NCBI GenBank assembly: GCA_030765065.1
Contig: CM060990.1
Coordinates: 10,229,501-10,293,500 of the forward strand
Reading direction: 5' to 3'
DNA length: 64,000 bases
Origin: Deroplatys truncata
Taxonomy: Eukaryota; Arthropoda; Insecta; Mantodea; Mantidae
Positions 32,418 to 44,574 of the stretch are shown here, piece after piece. The first letter of the stretch is position 1, and every line of letters starts with the position of its first letter. Position numbers and translations under genes: made by a program. Below the pieces are notes generated by a model. It ran no database searches. It was not told the DNA's origin and was given only the letters and a program-made list of their open reading frames with translations.

Positions 32418-33068
32418 TAATGTTTATGTAAGAAGAATGTGTGGCGAAAATCATGTGAACTGAAGAAGAGTATACGGTGAAATCCATGTGAATGTAAAGC
32501 ACAGATTAGAAAATATGATGCTCTTTGTAACGAATCATCTTTCATGTACTGTAACGTTTAAATAAAATTAAATGTATTGTAAAAGCCAACAGTGATTTTG
32601 TATAGTTATTTAAAACTCACCTTGCATTGTCACGTTTTGATATGTGCTGAATGTGTAGACGGCCTGCAGCTCACGTTGCTTTTAAAGCTCTTTAAAACTT
32701 GAATGTAAAGTTAATAAGTACACAGCAGTTCTAACATGGGCAGATATCTGTTTATATAGGGATCTAAACCCCCTCCAGGCGATGCCGGCACGTCATCATG
32801 GCTGTGATGCTTACACGCCACGTGATTATTGCAGCCAATGACATCATCTCTTGCTACGCATGCGCAGAGGCCCTCAGCACTTCTATCCCTGCTTGTTTCC
32901 CTTCCTCTCCCTCTCTCGCTCTCTCTCTCTTCCTCTCTCGCTCTCTCTCACACAGAGTACATCCATAATGTCGTTACACAAAGCTGCATACAGTTAAAGC
33001 ATCAATCTAAGTGATGTATTCTAGAGTACAGAGGAAATTCAGTGAAGTCATTGAAAGATCGGGATTCG
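32418..33068. other. Spacer (loop) between the arms
   Basis: About 650 bases not shared by the two arms. The left 330 bases are AT-rich, and the middle is GC-richer with promoter-like words. The last ~70 bases (33000-33068) are the start of a further T-arm-like unit that continues the right arm but has no partner on the left. Confidence 0.7.
32750..32956 (+). promoter_or_regulatory. Promoter-like cluster in the loop of the inverted repeat
   Basis: Within about 130 bases lie a CACGTG E-box (32819-32824), a CCAAT box (32835-32839) fused to a CRE-like TGACATCA (32839-32846), an NRF-1-like GCATGCGC (32858-32865) and a CT-rich, GAGA-type tract (about 32900-32950). A TTATATAGGG TATA-like word is at about 32753. 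Binding-site names rest on consensus only and no transcript is known. Confidence 0.4.
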
Positions 33069-36066
33069 AACTAGGGGCAACTGATTGAAAATTATATACA
33101 GCATTAGTTGTTCATTGTATGAGCTATCAAACATGCTTTCGTCTACAGCTCTATCTCTGCTAGTTTCTGCGATAATTGAGATTTAAACTTAAGGATCGAA
33201 CCCTGGACGTCAGGTACCCTAATATACGCCCGCAAGATATTATCTGATGACATAAACGTAATAGGTTTATTTGGTACCTTTGTCTTAATTATTTACTGTT
33301 ATTAAATTTATAAGTAAACTTCATTGAATCGGTATTCGAACTCAGAACGCCAGAAACAAAATTATTTATAATATTAGCGTGTGTTTAAAAGACCTGTATG
33401 CAGTTACAGCATCGATCTAAGTGATATATTCTAGTGTACACTGGAAAATTAAGGAAGTCACTGAAAAATCAGGATTCGAACTAGGGACAACTGATTGGAA
33501 ATTATATAAGGCATTAATTGTTCATCATAGGAGCTAACAATCGTGCTTTGGTCCGCTCCTCTATCACTGTTAGTTTCCGAGATAATTGAGATTTTAAAAT
33601 TAAGGATCGAGCCCATGACACCTGGTACTCTAATATACATGCACAAGAAAGGAACTAATGACATAAAAGTAATAAAGTTTATTTACTGTCTTTATTTTAA
33701 TTAGTTTTGGAGTTATTAGAAGATGAATTTGTAATCCCTCCTAGGATTCGAACCCCTGCATCCAGACCAGTTTCGAACAATTCGTAAATGACGTGTCGCA
33801 TCCCGAGCTATAATTAGTTTTTATTGCATCATTTTGTCTCTTTTCATTCAGGACATGCGCGTGAGTTGGTGTGTGTGTGTGGGTTGGTGCTGTCGGGTGT
33901 AAGTGAACAGACATATGTGCTTGCACGTGTGTGTGTGTGTGTGTGTGGGATCGTGTGCGTATGTGCAAGTGTAACGGTGTATGTATGTATGTACGTGAGT
34001 GTGTGTGCATGTATGTGTGTGTCCATGTATATGTATGTGCGAGTGTAAGAGCACTGGTGTATGTAGGTATACTCATGAGGTGCGTGAATGCGTGTGTGTA
34101 CTAGTGTATGTATGTGTGTGTTGGTGTATGTATGTGCGCGTGTGTATGTGTGTGCGTGTGTGTGCATGCGTGCACCAGTGTATGTTTGCTGATGTGTGTG
34201 CAAGTGCTCGTGTATATGTGAACGCCTGAATGTGTACAAGTCGTGGAGAAAGAAAGAGATAGATAGAAAGAAAAAGAGAGGAGAAGAAGAAAGAATGTTG
34301 TCTAGGCATCGGGATATCTAAGTATGCACCAGGTTTAATATAAATAATTATATTTGCTAATTGCAATTTTAATCCGACCGCCCCCTGCTTCAATATTTTA
34401 ATAGTTATTATAACGTTTCGCAGGGTAAGATTCAAACTATGGACCTCTGGTTCCTAAGAATACAGCTCGTTAAACATTGTAATGGCGTATAAATTAAATT
34501 ATATTTGTTAAACACGTTTTAATCTGACCGCCCAATACTCACATAGTTTAATATTTATTAAGCATTAGAGTTTCGCAGATTCGATCTTGAAGCCTCTGAA
34601 CACCGTTTCATTAATTAAATTATATTTGTTAAATACATTTTAATCTAGCCGTGCATAGTTTAATAGTTATTGTGCATTAGAGTTTCGCAGATTCAATCTA
34701 GGACCCTCTGAACACCCTTTTTATTAATTATTGTAATGATATATAAAAATTAAATTATATTTGTTAAATACATTTTAATCCGGCCGTGCATAGTTTAATA
34801 GTTATTGCGCATTAGAGTTTCGCTGTGTAAGATTCGAGCTAGAACCCTCTGAACGCCCTTTCATTAATTAGGGTAATGATATATAAAAAATTAAATTATA
34901 TTTGATAAATACATTTTTTTTAATCTGACCTTTCAAAGTTTAATAGTTATTAAGCATTAGAGTTTCACTTGGTAAGAGTCGAGTTAGAATTCTCTGAACG
35001 CACTTTTATTAATTAGGGTAATGATATAATAATATCAATCATCAATTTCTCATTAGCAATAAACTTTTGATTACAGTAAGAATCGAACACCGATCTATGG
35101 ATATCACTCAGAGGTTTAATGCACGTAATGAAATGTATATTAGGCGCTTTTTCGGAGTCGTTGGTTGAAACAGAATGCTTGTTAACTATGCTCGGATATA
35201 TTCGTAGGATGTCGTAAAACATCGGAGAGAACTCCCTCAGGTATAAAGCAACGAGTATAAAGCAACCCTCGAATTCTTTTTTTAACTAGCAGGTGGTCAA
35301 ACAATGGAAAAGGTCAGGCTTTGTTATGGAGTAGCGGGATGGGAACGCCGCAGGTGTCTTTCTAAACTAGCCTTGCCCAGGACAATAGAAAGGCACACAC
35401 AATAGAATCTCTAACACAATGGAAAGGGTCAGGCTTTGTTATTGGGTTGTGGGATGGGAACGCTGCAGGTGTCTTTCTAAACTAGCCTTGCCCAGGACAA
35501 TAGAAAGGCACACACAATAGAATCTCTTACACAATGGAAAGGGTCAGGCTTTGTTATTGGGTTGTGGGATGAGTATGCCAGATGGTCTTTCTAAAGAATG
35601 CTTGCACCGGACAATAGAACTTGTTTCTCTGTTAACTGGCTTAGGTTCTCTTTGTCACAACCCTAATTCATCATGGACTTTGTTCATTTTGACAGCTGAA
35701 GGGTAAGCATTGTTCTTTTGTTAAAAGCTAGTGGAACGAGTATGCCACGTGTTCGACACACAATGGAAGTGGGGATGGGTAACTGACCAGGTGCAGAAGT
35801 GGCCTGATGTGGGATGGGTAGGAAAAACATCTCGCCTTTGTTACAGAACCTTAAATTTATGACCCCCTTGTTCGTTTTGACAGTTGATTGACAGCTTTAA
35901 TTGCTTAACTGTCAAGTCTCCATTGTACTCAACAAGATTTACGACCGCAGCTGCAACTAAAATTACCAAGGAGCTGGGGGTGGGGGAGAGGAGGTGGGGG
36001 AGCTCATTTGCATATGAATAGACATGCATAAATTAACTGCGCCAGAATGCCCATATCCCTACTACT
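33069..36066 (-). repeat. Right arm of the giant inverted repeat
   Basis: Reverse complement of 29324-32417. Inner coordinates sum to 65,486 and outer ones to 65,390, so indels total about 96 bp. The largest is a deletion of about 72 bp here, in the region mirroring 30100-30240. Few substitutions are seen outside the microsatellite. Confidence 0.9.
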
Positions 36067-36072
36067 TAGGGC

Positions 36073-37450
36073 GGATACCGATATTAATTTCCTCAGCATG
36101 AAGGTATTGTATGGCGTCAAGCGTCACCTTCCCGGTTGAGGTTGACGGTATTGGTGTGCTGTTCATCGGCGGGTGACTCTCTGTCGGCTGCGTCGGTTGC
36201 CTACTCAATTAGAGGGGGCATTGGGCTTGGCCGGTGAAATGCGTTCCGCTGCCGCAGGTGGCACATTATCGGCTGCGTATGCGTAGATCGCACCCAATGC
36301 ACCCTGCCGTGAGGGCGTTTGTACCACATTATGGCAGCTCCACGTCGAGCAGCATACGTTGGCGCTGTGCCGAAGTCACAGAAGTGGCGAAAGGAGATGG
36401 CTGTTCCTGTAGACTAAACATGGCCCGAAGCTACGGACCGCACAAGGTGAGTTTCCAGGCCAAGGCAGCCTCCAGGTTGGTGCCAAATACAGCCGGACAA
36501 GAGACGTGGCTCAACAGAGTGAAGTATTAATGACCACCGTTGCTACGCAGCTGCAAAACAAAGTCTACGGGAAGGTCCCGGGAACACCTCAGAAGACCAC
36601 GCTGTGGTGACTGCAGCGAGGTGATGGTGGTGCTTCCTGGCTGGCGGCAACGGCTGGGTGGCTTGCTCCCGATAAAGAGACGGAACCAGTTACAGACTAC
36701 GGTGACTTCTTCACCTCTATTATTTCCCAGTTAGGGGATTCTTGCGGCTTCTTATCCGTGGTGAGATGGTGTCGCTATGTTGTCTGGAAGTGAAATAAAA
36801 AAGAATGCTCAGAACATCAAATAGCGGTTTTTTTCGTGGGGGAAAGTGTATTACTGCATTCGGCCTCCAGCTGGTGTGCAATGGTTGGGGGATATGTGGG
36901 GATCGCCGCTCGAACGCGGAATAGCCACTAAAAACCCCTCCACGTGTTAATTTGTATTGCAGTGTAATTGTATGCATTCATGCCTTTGCCGGATCCCGCA
37001 TAGAACCCCGGATAGTATGTGTCTAGCTACTTTATTGGAATGCATTGCATGCGAGCGCGTCGTTGGTTAATTGCTGATATTGTCCATGGAACCTGAACAA
37101 TACCAGTGACAGTACATGCATTAATGTATTTGATTGCTTACTTTCTAATTGTAAGTATGCACAGGGTTTGCCTGCTAGTCATGACGACTAGCGGATTTTA
37201 ACAGATTTCATAGCGGCCTTGGGCCCAGACCTCTTAACAAATTTCTTAGAGAATTATTTACTGAGGAATCCGCTAAAAATACGTTAGTTTTCTAAGAGTT
37301 CCGTGCCCAAAATAGAGTAAATTGCAGCGAACTTTACGCATGCGGAGCTACTAAACATTCGGCTCCAGCTTAGCCGCTCTGAAAGAGATGTTCTCCAGCC
37401 TCATAGACGAGAAACTCCAGGACTTGAAAACCCGCCAGTACATTGTGCCA
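36073..37450. other. GC/CpG-rich flank then unassigned sequence
   Basis: 36073-36700 is distinctly richer in GC and CpG than its surroundings. It holds an open frame (36234-36530) and a possible first exon at 36420-36446. 36740-37450 has no recognised gene. A perfect short hairpin (GCTAGTC, 5-base loop, GACTAGC) is at about 37175-37194. Confidence 0.4.
36420..36446 (+). CDS. Possible very short first coding exon in CpG-rich DNA
   Basis: An ATG in good context (AAACATGGCC) gives MARSYGPHK and runs to a consensus donor, AAG followed by GTGAGT at 36447. The surrounding CpG richness is what an insect promoter region can look like. There is no domain evidence and no downstream exon, so this is speculative. 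The longer open frame through the same place has no known motif. Confidence 0.2.
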
Positions 37451-37454
37451 GAAA

Positions 37455-37735
37455 AAATTAAATTGAACTTTGTTTATGGGTGATCTTTAACTACTATGGT
37501 CCTTAACGTCGCATTCTATATTGGGTGTGAAAGACCGATAATTTTGCTAAGAGGTCTCTTTATCAGGCTTGAGGTTCTGTTACGTGCCATAAATTTACCA
37601 CACAGGACCACCGGCTTTACTTCCCTTCCGAAGGAAGCCATGCTAAGGAGTTTTACGCCCGAAAAAATTCATCGCCCTCAACCGGGTTTGAACCCGCGAC
37701 CTCGGGTACTAGAGGCAGGCATGGACTTTGCCAGA
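37455..37735 (-). repeat. tRNA-derived SINE, family 1
   Basis: Minus-strand copy with the B-box-like GCGGGTTCAAACCCGGTTG near 37690 and the shared body (CTTCCTTCGGAAGGGAAGTA, CCAATATAGAATGCGA). It abuts the coiled-coil module region at its left-hand (tRNA-like) end. Confidence 0.78.
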
Positions 37736-40700
37736 GCAGCGCTGCTGACCTTTCAGCCAGAATTGACAGCGTATCCACTCATCTGCAGATCTTGGGGAAA
37801 ACCAAACGGAACGCACCATTACAGCATCCCAGCAACCGCTCCAACAGTACATTTCCAGACCACCATCATTTAAACCGCCCCCTGATCAGCAGTGTTTCCT
37901 GGCAAAGTGCAGAGCACTAAACCAGGAACACCAGCTACACGACGGGTCAGGGACCGAGAATAGCACACCCCAAACCATTCCTTTCCGTACTTCCAACTTC
38001 CAGACGCTAGGCTGTAGCCAGGGCTTCGGTCATGGCTGCACCATACACGTAACCCTCTGACCCGTTCCCGTCCACTGGCTGGCAGCTTACATTTTTAAGA
38101 AGAATAACGCGGGTACTTAAGCGGGACCAAGCAAATACTTCACCCTCCTGAATCCTCTCCTTAATTTTCCAAATCTTGATCTTTCCTTTCTATAACCGGC
38201 AAAATAAGCCAACTAACCTTCCAGACAAATACACGAACTATTTTTCCCCTCCAGCTCTTCAGTTATCCGTCGCTTTCCCCAAAAACGCATCTGCATGCTG
38301 ATTTTGACTAAGGAATTACCCCTCTTTGGCCACACCCTCAAAGTTGAAGCCAGCCGGAGTACGTCTACTGCAACTCGTCGATGCTGCTTTGTCTACGGAC
38401 ACGCCGAAGAAAACTGCGCTGTGCCGAGTCGCTGCCACTATTTCGGTAGCAACTCCTTTACAGCCGTCTATTCTGCACACGATCTGCCGACACTACTGTG
38501 CTACCTGCGGCAACCAGTCGCAGTACATGAGCCAAGTGGCACACAGCACCTCAGGATCACCCAACACAGCCTGCAGCAACATCTTCAATGGGTAGGCTGC
38601 ACGGAAACTTTGGTCGACAACGTGCTTCGACCGGGAACTCCTAGGTCTCCGGGAAGCTATTCAGGTCTTGCACGCAGAGATACTGAGCATAGCTACCCGA
38701 CTGGTCTCCATCGAAGCTGCGCCTTCCAGCCTGTTCACTGATGGGTGAAGGAGCTGAACATCACCCTCAACACAGCCACTATGCAGTACCACTCAGCGAC
38801 AGCAGAACCTGAAGCTATCACATCTCGTTTGCACATCATAGAGAAGCTTCGCCAGACCATCTCGCACCCAACGCGTGTCTGTACAGCCACACCGGACACC
38901 ATAAGCAGAACAGCGCACACCACATAGTCAGATAACACCGTTTGAGATACCACCTGAACAACAACGCTTACTAAAGATATGCCACGACATTAATCAACGA
39001 TGATCCTAATTCCAAGCAACTTAATCACTTAATCTTCTCTTTCATTTCACCTTCACCTGCAGCTTTTAGTCTATAGGCTACAGTTATGAAAGATTGTCAT
39101 TGCTGTGGCCTAGAACCTTACCTTCTACCCGCTGCAGTCTATTGGACGGAAACTCTTTATCTATCCCTCTACTAATACGTATGCATTTGCGGGACTACAC
39201 TACGTTATGACCTGTAATTTTCGTCCTGAAGTTCTCCTTTCATATTTCTAAAAAGAATGTCTGAAGCTTTTCAAGAGGTCCGAGACGAAGATGAGCTCAT
39301 CACAGTGCAGATTTGTGCTGAAGCGAGAGGACATCGGCATTTCATAGCAACCCCATCTCACCATGGCGAAACGGAAGCCCGTTAGATCGCAGCCTCCTAC
39401 CTCAGCAGCAACATTCCCTAACCGGGAAGCAACGGAGGAGAAGAAGCAGCCGCAGTCCGCCATTGGCCCCGGCTCTCTTTTAGGAGGGGGCCAACCGGCA
39501 CTGCCGCCGTCTAGCAAGAGCCGCCTGAGCACCGTAATCTGCGGTGTACCTCGGGGCCTGTCAGCACGCTTTGTGCCGGCAGCTGAGCAGCAACAGTGAT
39601 CTTCATTAATGAGAGCGTCACTTAAAGCGCCCACGCTTCTGGTGCCTCTGGAGCTGGCCAGCAGCGCCAATTTGGAGGTTGCCTTGGCTTCGGGCCTGGC
39701 CCTGTTAAGTTGGCGCCTTGGAGTCTAGGCTAGCCGAGAAGAAAAACCAGCTACTTGCCGACGCCGCTGTGCCTTCGCGGACAGCGCCAACGTATGGACC
39801 TCATCGCCGATGAGTCACTACTGTGGTGTCCACGAATGTACTGGGCATGATCTTGGCCGTCGATGCCGATTCCGTACCACCTGCGTTGGCGTCTCGCACT
39901 TCATAGGCAGAGCCGGTGCTCCATCTACCCGAGGAACAGGTAAACAACGCAACCGACATTGACTCACCCGCCGATGGACAAGATATCAGCACCGGCAGTC
40001 TCAGCTTGGGAGGCTACGCGGGACACCATACAGGAGCTCCATGCGGAGGTACTGAGCATGGGTGCCCATTTAGCTGCCATGGAAGAGACGCTCGCAGCCA
40101 TGATCACCGAGAAGCTACAGGACCTGCAGGTAACCATCATCGCCGCCAACTATCACCATAAAATCGTCGCCACCGAGCTGACAGCACGGCTGGACACCAA
40201 CCCCACCCGCCTGTTGGCCCGAGAGTACAACACCAGAACACATCAGTAGACACAACCGTTCAGTCACTACATCAGTCCACCATTACATCAACAGCAGACA
40301 CCGTTTACCATCCCACTAGAACGTAACTAGTTGAGAGGTGTCGCACCTTCAAAGAGGAATCTCAAGGAAGACGGCACCACTAACACCACAACAAGCTCAC
40401 CCTTACCTAACCTTTCCGCAATTATCACCTTCTAGCCTCTAGGCTCCAGTCAGGGCAATTTGTCATGGTTTTAGCCTAGGACCTTACGTTACACCCGCTC
40501 CAGCCTTGTGGGCGGCAGCTCATTATGTTTGCAGACTCACGCGTGGGGTATGCGGGACCAGGCTACCTTTCCCACCTATTCCTTTCTTATCCTTTGTCCT
40601 ATACAGTGGAGGAATTTTTAAATGAATATGGCCAGATACTGGCGTGTCCTACACTCTAAAGTCTCCGAGAGGGGCTGGGGTAAGTACATAACTGTATTTT

Positions 40701-42225
40701 CTCCTCTACTCCGAAAAAGACTCCTGTAAGCTATCAGCAAATACGTAGTTTGTGAGAGTTACTCGACGCTGCAACGTAGTAAAAGTAAGAAGGAAGAGGG
40801 CTACACAGGTGTAATAGGCGGAAGACGACCTTAAAGAATCTACTGCTCCAACCTCTCACACCGCCGCTGCACCAACAGCCGGCCAATCAAATGGGGCCTC
40901 AGGAGAGGCTTCCTCGCCGGCAAGACCACAGACTACGCTGCTGGACGCCACTCCACGCCATGGCACTTTGAGTGCTATACTGATTGGCGTCAACAGACAG
41001 CTACCTACAAGGTTAATTCTTATATAAGGACAACGGCGGTGGTCTCGGGCAAAGCCAGGAAGACTACTCCTCCCCACCTCGATACCACTACCGTGGTACT
41101 GTTCCTAAACCGCTGACTACATGTCACACAACCTATTGCGACGTCGTCGCCACCATTCACATCTTACAGACAAGGTGCTGTGCCTCATCTCTTCGAGGAG
41201 CAGGAAGATAACGCAAAGATCACCGCCAACTACGATACATGAACCAATAGAGGCAACACCAGCGGTCAACGCAGACAATACCACATGGTCATCACCATAC
41301 CAAGAAACAATCCAGGACCTTCCCGCGTAGGTCCTGAATATCCGCATTAGTCTGACTTCCATTAAGGACCTACGTGCCCACCTCAACGCAGCATTGGAAG
41401 ACCAGCGGTACGCCTTCAACTCACAGCCCAAATTTCTTCTTCATCTCCTTCAACAGCTGGAAGTCCTTACGACTTCCGTCCATGAATTACAGACTGCCAC
41501 CAACACATCCTCACAGAACCTCAAAGTGACTTAAGAGCCTTCGACAGCAGCTGCATTCATCAAAACTTTAGCACTCATTTCCACTAATATCACAACAGCA
41601 TCAGGACTCCGTACATCCAGAGAACCTACCGCCGAACGTACAACAAAGTTTGCAACCGTATGAGGAGCTGCATCTACAGAGAGAAAAACTATGAGGAATC
41701 CTCAGTCGCCATTTCTGTAGACTGCAGTCAGGGCGCAGGTCATGGCTGTAGCACATAAAGCAAATTCACCCGCTCCCGTTCATTGGGCGGCAGCCATGCA
41801 TCTTTTAGTTGAATAACACGCGTACTATAGCGGGAACACGCTAACTCCTCACCCTTCTGACCACCTTTCCTTAAGTTCTCCCTTCTTGAACTTTCCTTTG
41901 TCCGAAGCGTTCATAGGCAAACTTTTCCCTTCCCTTGAGAGATGTGCCAACTGTTTCTTGCCTCCAGCTCTACTACTACCTTCCTCTTTCCAAAAGAAAA
42001 ACAATGTGAAGCTTTCTAAAGTAGCCGAGCCACTCTTACTTCATCTCTTGGTTGGCACCGTCCCTGGGGCACTTATAAATAGGAGTGGAATTCCATCTCC
42101 TCAGTTCAGTTTCCCTGAAGACGGAGACAATGCAAGCCTTCGAAACGTTGGGATTACATCAATTGACCTCCTGGCTGGAAGCCCGAGAGTAATCTGAGGT
42201 AAACATTCGCCAGGAAAGCCACAAT
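37736..42225 (+). mobile_element. Tandem cluster of coiled-coil-ORF modules (about four, degenerate)
   Basis: An ~80-bp landmark (AGGCTGTAGCCAGGGC.. to ..TGGGCGGCAGC) recurs at about 38009, 39074, 40440 and 41724, so modules are about 1.1-1.35 kb. Each is preceded by fragments of one frame: IDSVSTHLQILGK-like near 37765; LREAIQVLHAEILSIATRLV near 38650; TRDTIQELHAEVLSMGAHLA at 40019-40078; and a weaker piece near 41340-41520. The last module ends with the same terminal blocks (GAAGCTTTCTAAAGTAG, GCCTTCGAAACGTTGG, GGCTGGAAGCCCGAGAGT) as the single minus-strand copy at 24 kb. Tandem modules sharing a 3' end suggest a retroelement-derived repeat. Family unknown. Confidence 0.55.
39959..40249 (+). 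pseudogene. Best-preserved coiled-coil frame of the module cluster
   Basis: A 96-codon frame with regularly spaced hydrophobics (TRDTIQELHAEVLSMGAHLA, then EETLAAMITEKLQDLQ) predicting a helical coiled coil at about residues 20-60, followed by an ELTARLDTNPTRL segment. The homologous minus-strand frame near 24.6-24.85 kb keeps the same pattern. No start is clearly favoured and no nucleic-acid-binding motif is visible, so whether it was ever an ORF1-like chaperone is open. Confidence 0.4.
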
Positions 42226-43190
42226 TATTATTTTTGAACCTTTTTTTTTGTTTGTTTTTTCCGTACTTCAGGAGAATTGCTAAATCTTATGAAAGTGTAG
42301 GTTACAATGATATTAATAGAATAGAAATCATAACATTTGTCCAGTGATTCTCAATTAGATCTTTTGTTATAAAAATATCTGCGCCTTTATCGGAACTATC
42401 GTTATGGCTGGATGTGGATCTCCTAGCCTATTACATCGAGGACCATAGGTAGGGATAACGTTATGTTGATATCAAATATTCAATTAAGCGTTGCATCGAA
42501 GTAACTATTGAATATAAAAACATGATAATTGATTAATTTAAAATGTAAATATACCCTGAGGAATATGATAGTGATAACTATAACATAACTAGGCTGTGCG
42601 TAGTAGGAATACATCTTCTAGAAATATATAATATGGAATTTAGAATTTTGATTAAATTCGCTTCATACAGCTCTAAAAGAGTGATTAATGCAAATTATTA
42701 ATAATGTTCAACATTTACGATGAAGAGAAGCAGTATAGAGAAGGAGTACGAAACAAACTCTCCTAGGTGTTTGGTAAACAACAAAAAATTAATTTGTAAC
42801 AACAGCTGGCTTGCTGGAGCAGTGATTTATTATTGTATCCCTGACCCTAGTTATTTGTCTTTAGGAAGGACCTAAGTTTAGTAAGCATTTTGAAAGGAGT
42901 GTTCATCTAGCAGGATATATTTTGTTGTAAAATGGACCTTATATCATGTTATTTAAGTTAATAGCTTTTTAACATCCGTGGGCTGTGAGAAGATAGCATC
43001 CGAATCATTGAATTATTAATACACCGTAGCTTCCTCGGTCCTCGACCTTCCTGTGGCTGGAATTTCTAACTTAGACTTCGAGGTTACTTTATTCGAAACC
43101 ATGGTGGAAGAATGCATCAAAAAGCATCCCTCATTCTTTGCAGGAGCTAAGTTTCAGTCTCTGTGGAACGCGTTGTTTTACATCTTGTAA
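42226..43190. other. No recognised gene
   Basis: AT-rich sequence after the module cluster. Broken frames near 43040-43190 may be N-terminal debris of the LINE that follows. Confidence 0.4.
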
Positions 43191-43194
43191 AACA

Positions 43195-44326
43195 TTTTGC
43201 ATCAACACTGTATCGCATGATTACCTAATTGCTAAACTAGAAAATTATGGTTTCAGAGGACATGTAAACAAATTGTTAGGCATCATATTTAAAAACTAGC
43301 GTACAGTGTCCTGAAATAAGTTGAAAAAAGGTAACGTTATAGATACCGTTAAGTCAGAATATAACATAGTAATGTAAGGTGTAGCTTAAGGATCATTGCT
43401 TGGGCCCACACATTTCTTGATTTATATAAATAATTTACCCACACCCAAATGCAGTAAAGCAATCTCCTATGTTGATGACACATGTTTAATATGTTGGAGT
43501 GGTTACATAGATACACTAGAACAAAAAATGACAACTGCAATTGGTGAAATGTTGCAATATCTTCTATATAGTGGACTGAAACTAAACTTATGGTATTCCA
43601 AAAGCCCAACAATCTTACGGACGAAATATATATAAATATTAACAATAGCACTTTGGAACAGGTGAACAACTTTAAACTTTTAGGCATAAATATTGACGAA
43701 GGACTATCATATAACATACATGTAGATACTGTTTACAAAAACTTAACTCGGGACTATTCCTTCTAAGACAGCTGGCAAAATACAAAAAACCTCTATTCTC
43801 AATTCAGCTTACTATGGCATAATTTATCCACATTTAACCTATGGAATTGAAATTTGGGGGGTACAGGTAAGTCCAACATGGATAGGATATTAAAAATACA
43901 AAAAAAAAATTATCCAGATGTATGCAGAAGCTCAACTACCGACAGTCATGCAGGGAAACATTCATAAAGGCAAAAATACTAACCGTAGTTTCACTATATG
44001 TTTATAAAAGTATACTACTTGTCAAAAATAATAGGAATATATGTGCTCAATAAAACACTGTCATAACCATTATACTAGAGGTTCATAGGGTTAGCTCAAA
44101 TAAGGACCTACATAGAATTGGAACCTAATTTTATACTAAGCTACCAACCCAAATGAAAAACAACGTAAGTATTAAATTTGAAAATGGTTTAAAATTTTAC
44201 CTAATTAAGAACTGTCTGTACAGTGTTGCAGAATTATAATATATGTACATATCTGTATATGACTGTAGGACGTAATCTCTGACAATGTCTGATGCTCTTG
44301 TAATGAGTCTATTGAATGCAATAAAG

Positions 44327-44362
<36 letters not shown>
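43195..44362 (+). pseudogene. Non-LTR retrotransposon (LINE) reverse transcriptase fragment with ATT tail
   Basis: Plus-strand pieces in order are HDYLIAKLENYGFRGHVNKLL-type stretch near 43218 (frameshifted), LGPTHFLIYINNLP at 43399, SYVDDTCLICWSG near 43470 (the YxDD box, here YVDD), then a C-terminal stretch including LEQVNNFKLLGINIDEGLSY near 43650. Decayed frames follow. The 3' end is AATAAAG then (ATT)n at about 44327-44362, a simple-repeat tail typical of some LINEs. It is 5'-truncated and frameshifted, so inactive. The clade is not fixed (jockey/CR1-like suspected). Confidence 0.82.
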
Positions 44363-44574
44363 GTTATGTTAGAAAGGAGCCTACGCATGTGACATTCTTA
44401 CAGCAAAGTGGAATGCCGAGATAACTTTGTTAGCGAAGCATTCTGTTGTTTTGTTGCGTTTTAATATTTTGCCCCTGCAGCACTGTAGTCGCGATTTTCA
44501 GCATGCGCGATCACTTTCTCCATTCATTAGGAAGCCCTACTTTTGTATTTTTCTGTTGTTTAAGCGTTTCGAAG

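Larger units (their letters stand above)
29318..36072. mobile_element. 6.74-kb giant inverted-repeat element with target duplication
   Basis: The element (29324-36066) begins AGTAGTAGGG and ends CCCTACTACT. It is flanked by CAGGGC (29318-29323) and TAGGGC (36067-36072), a 6-bp direct repeat with one mismatch. Its arms, about 3.09 and 3.00 kb, are near-identical reverse complements. AG...CT termini with 6-bp duplications are a known mark of Polintons, but no Polinton gene is present, so a fold-back-like or Polinton-derived non-autonomous element are both possible. No transposase, integrase or polymerase was seen. Confidence 0.85.

Noticed and set aside
43349..43717. 122-codon minus-strand frame
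   Set aside because: Antisense to the LINE reverse transcriptase with its YVDD box.
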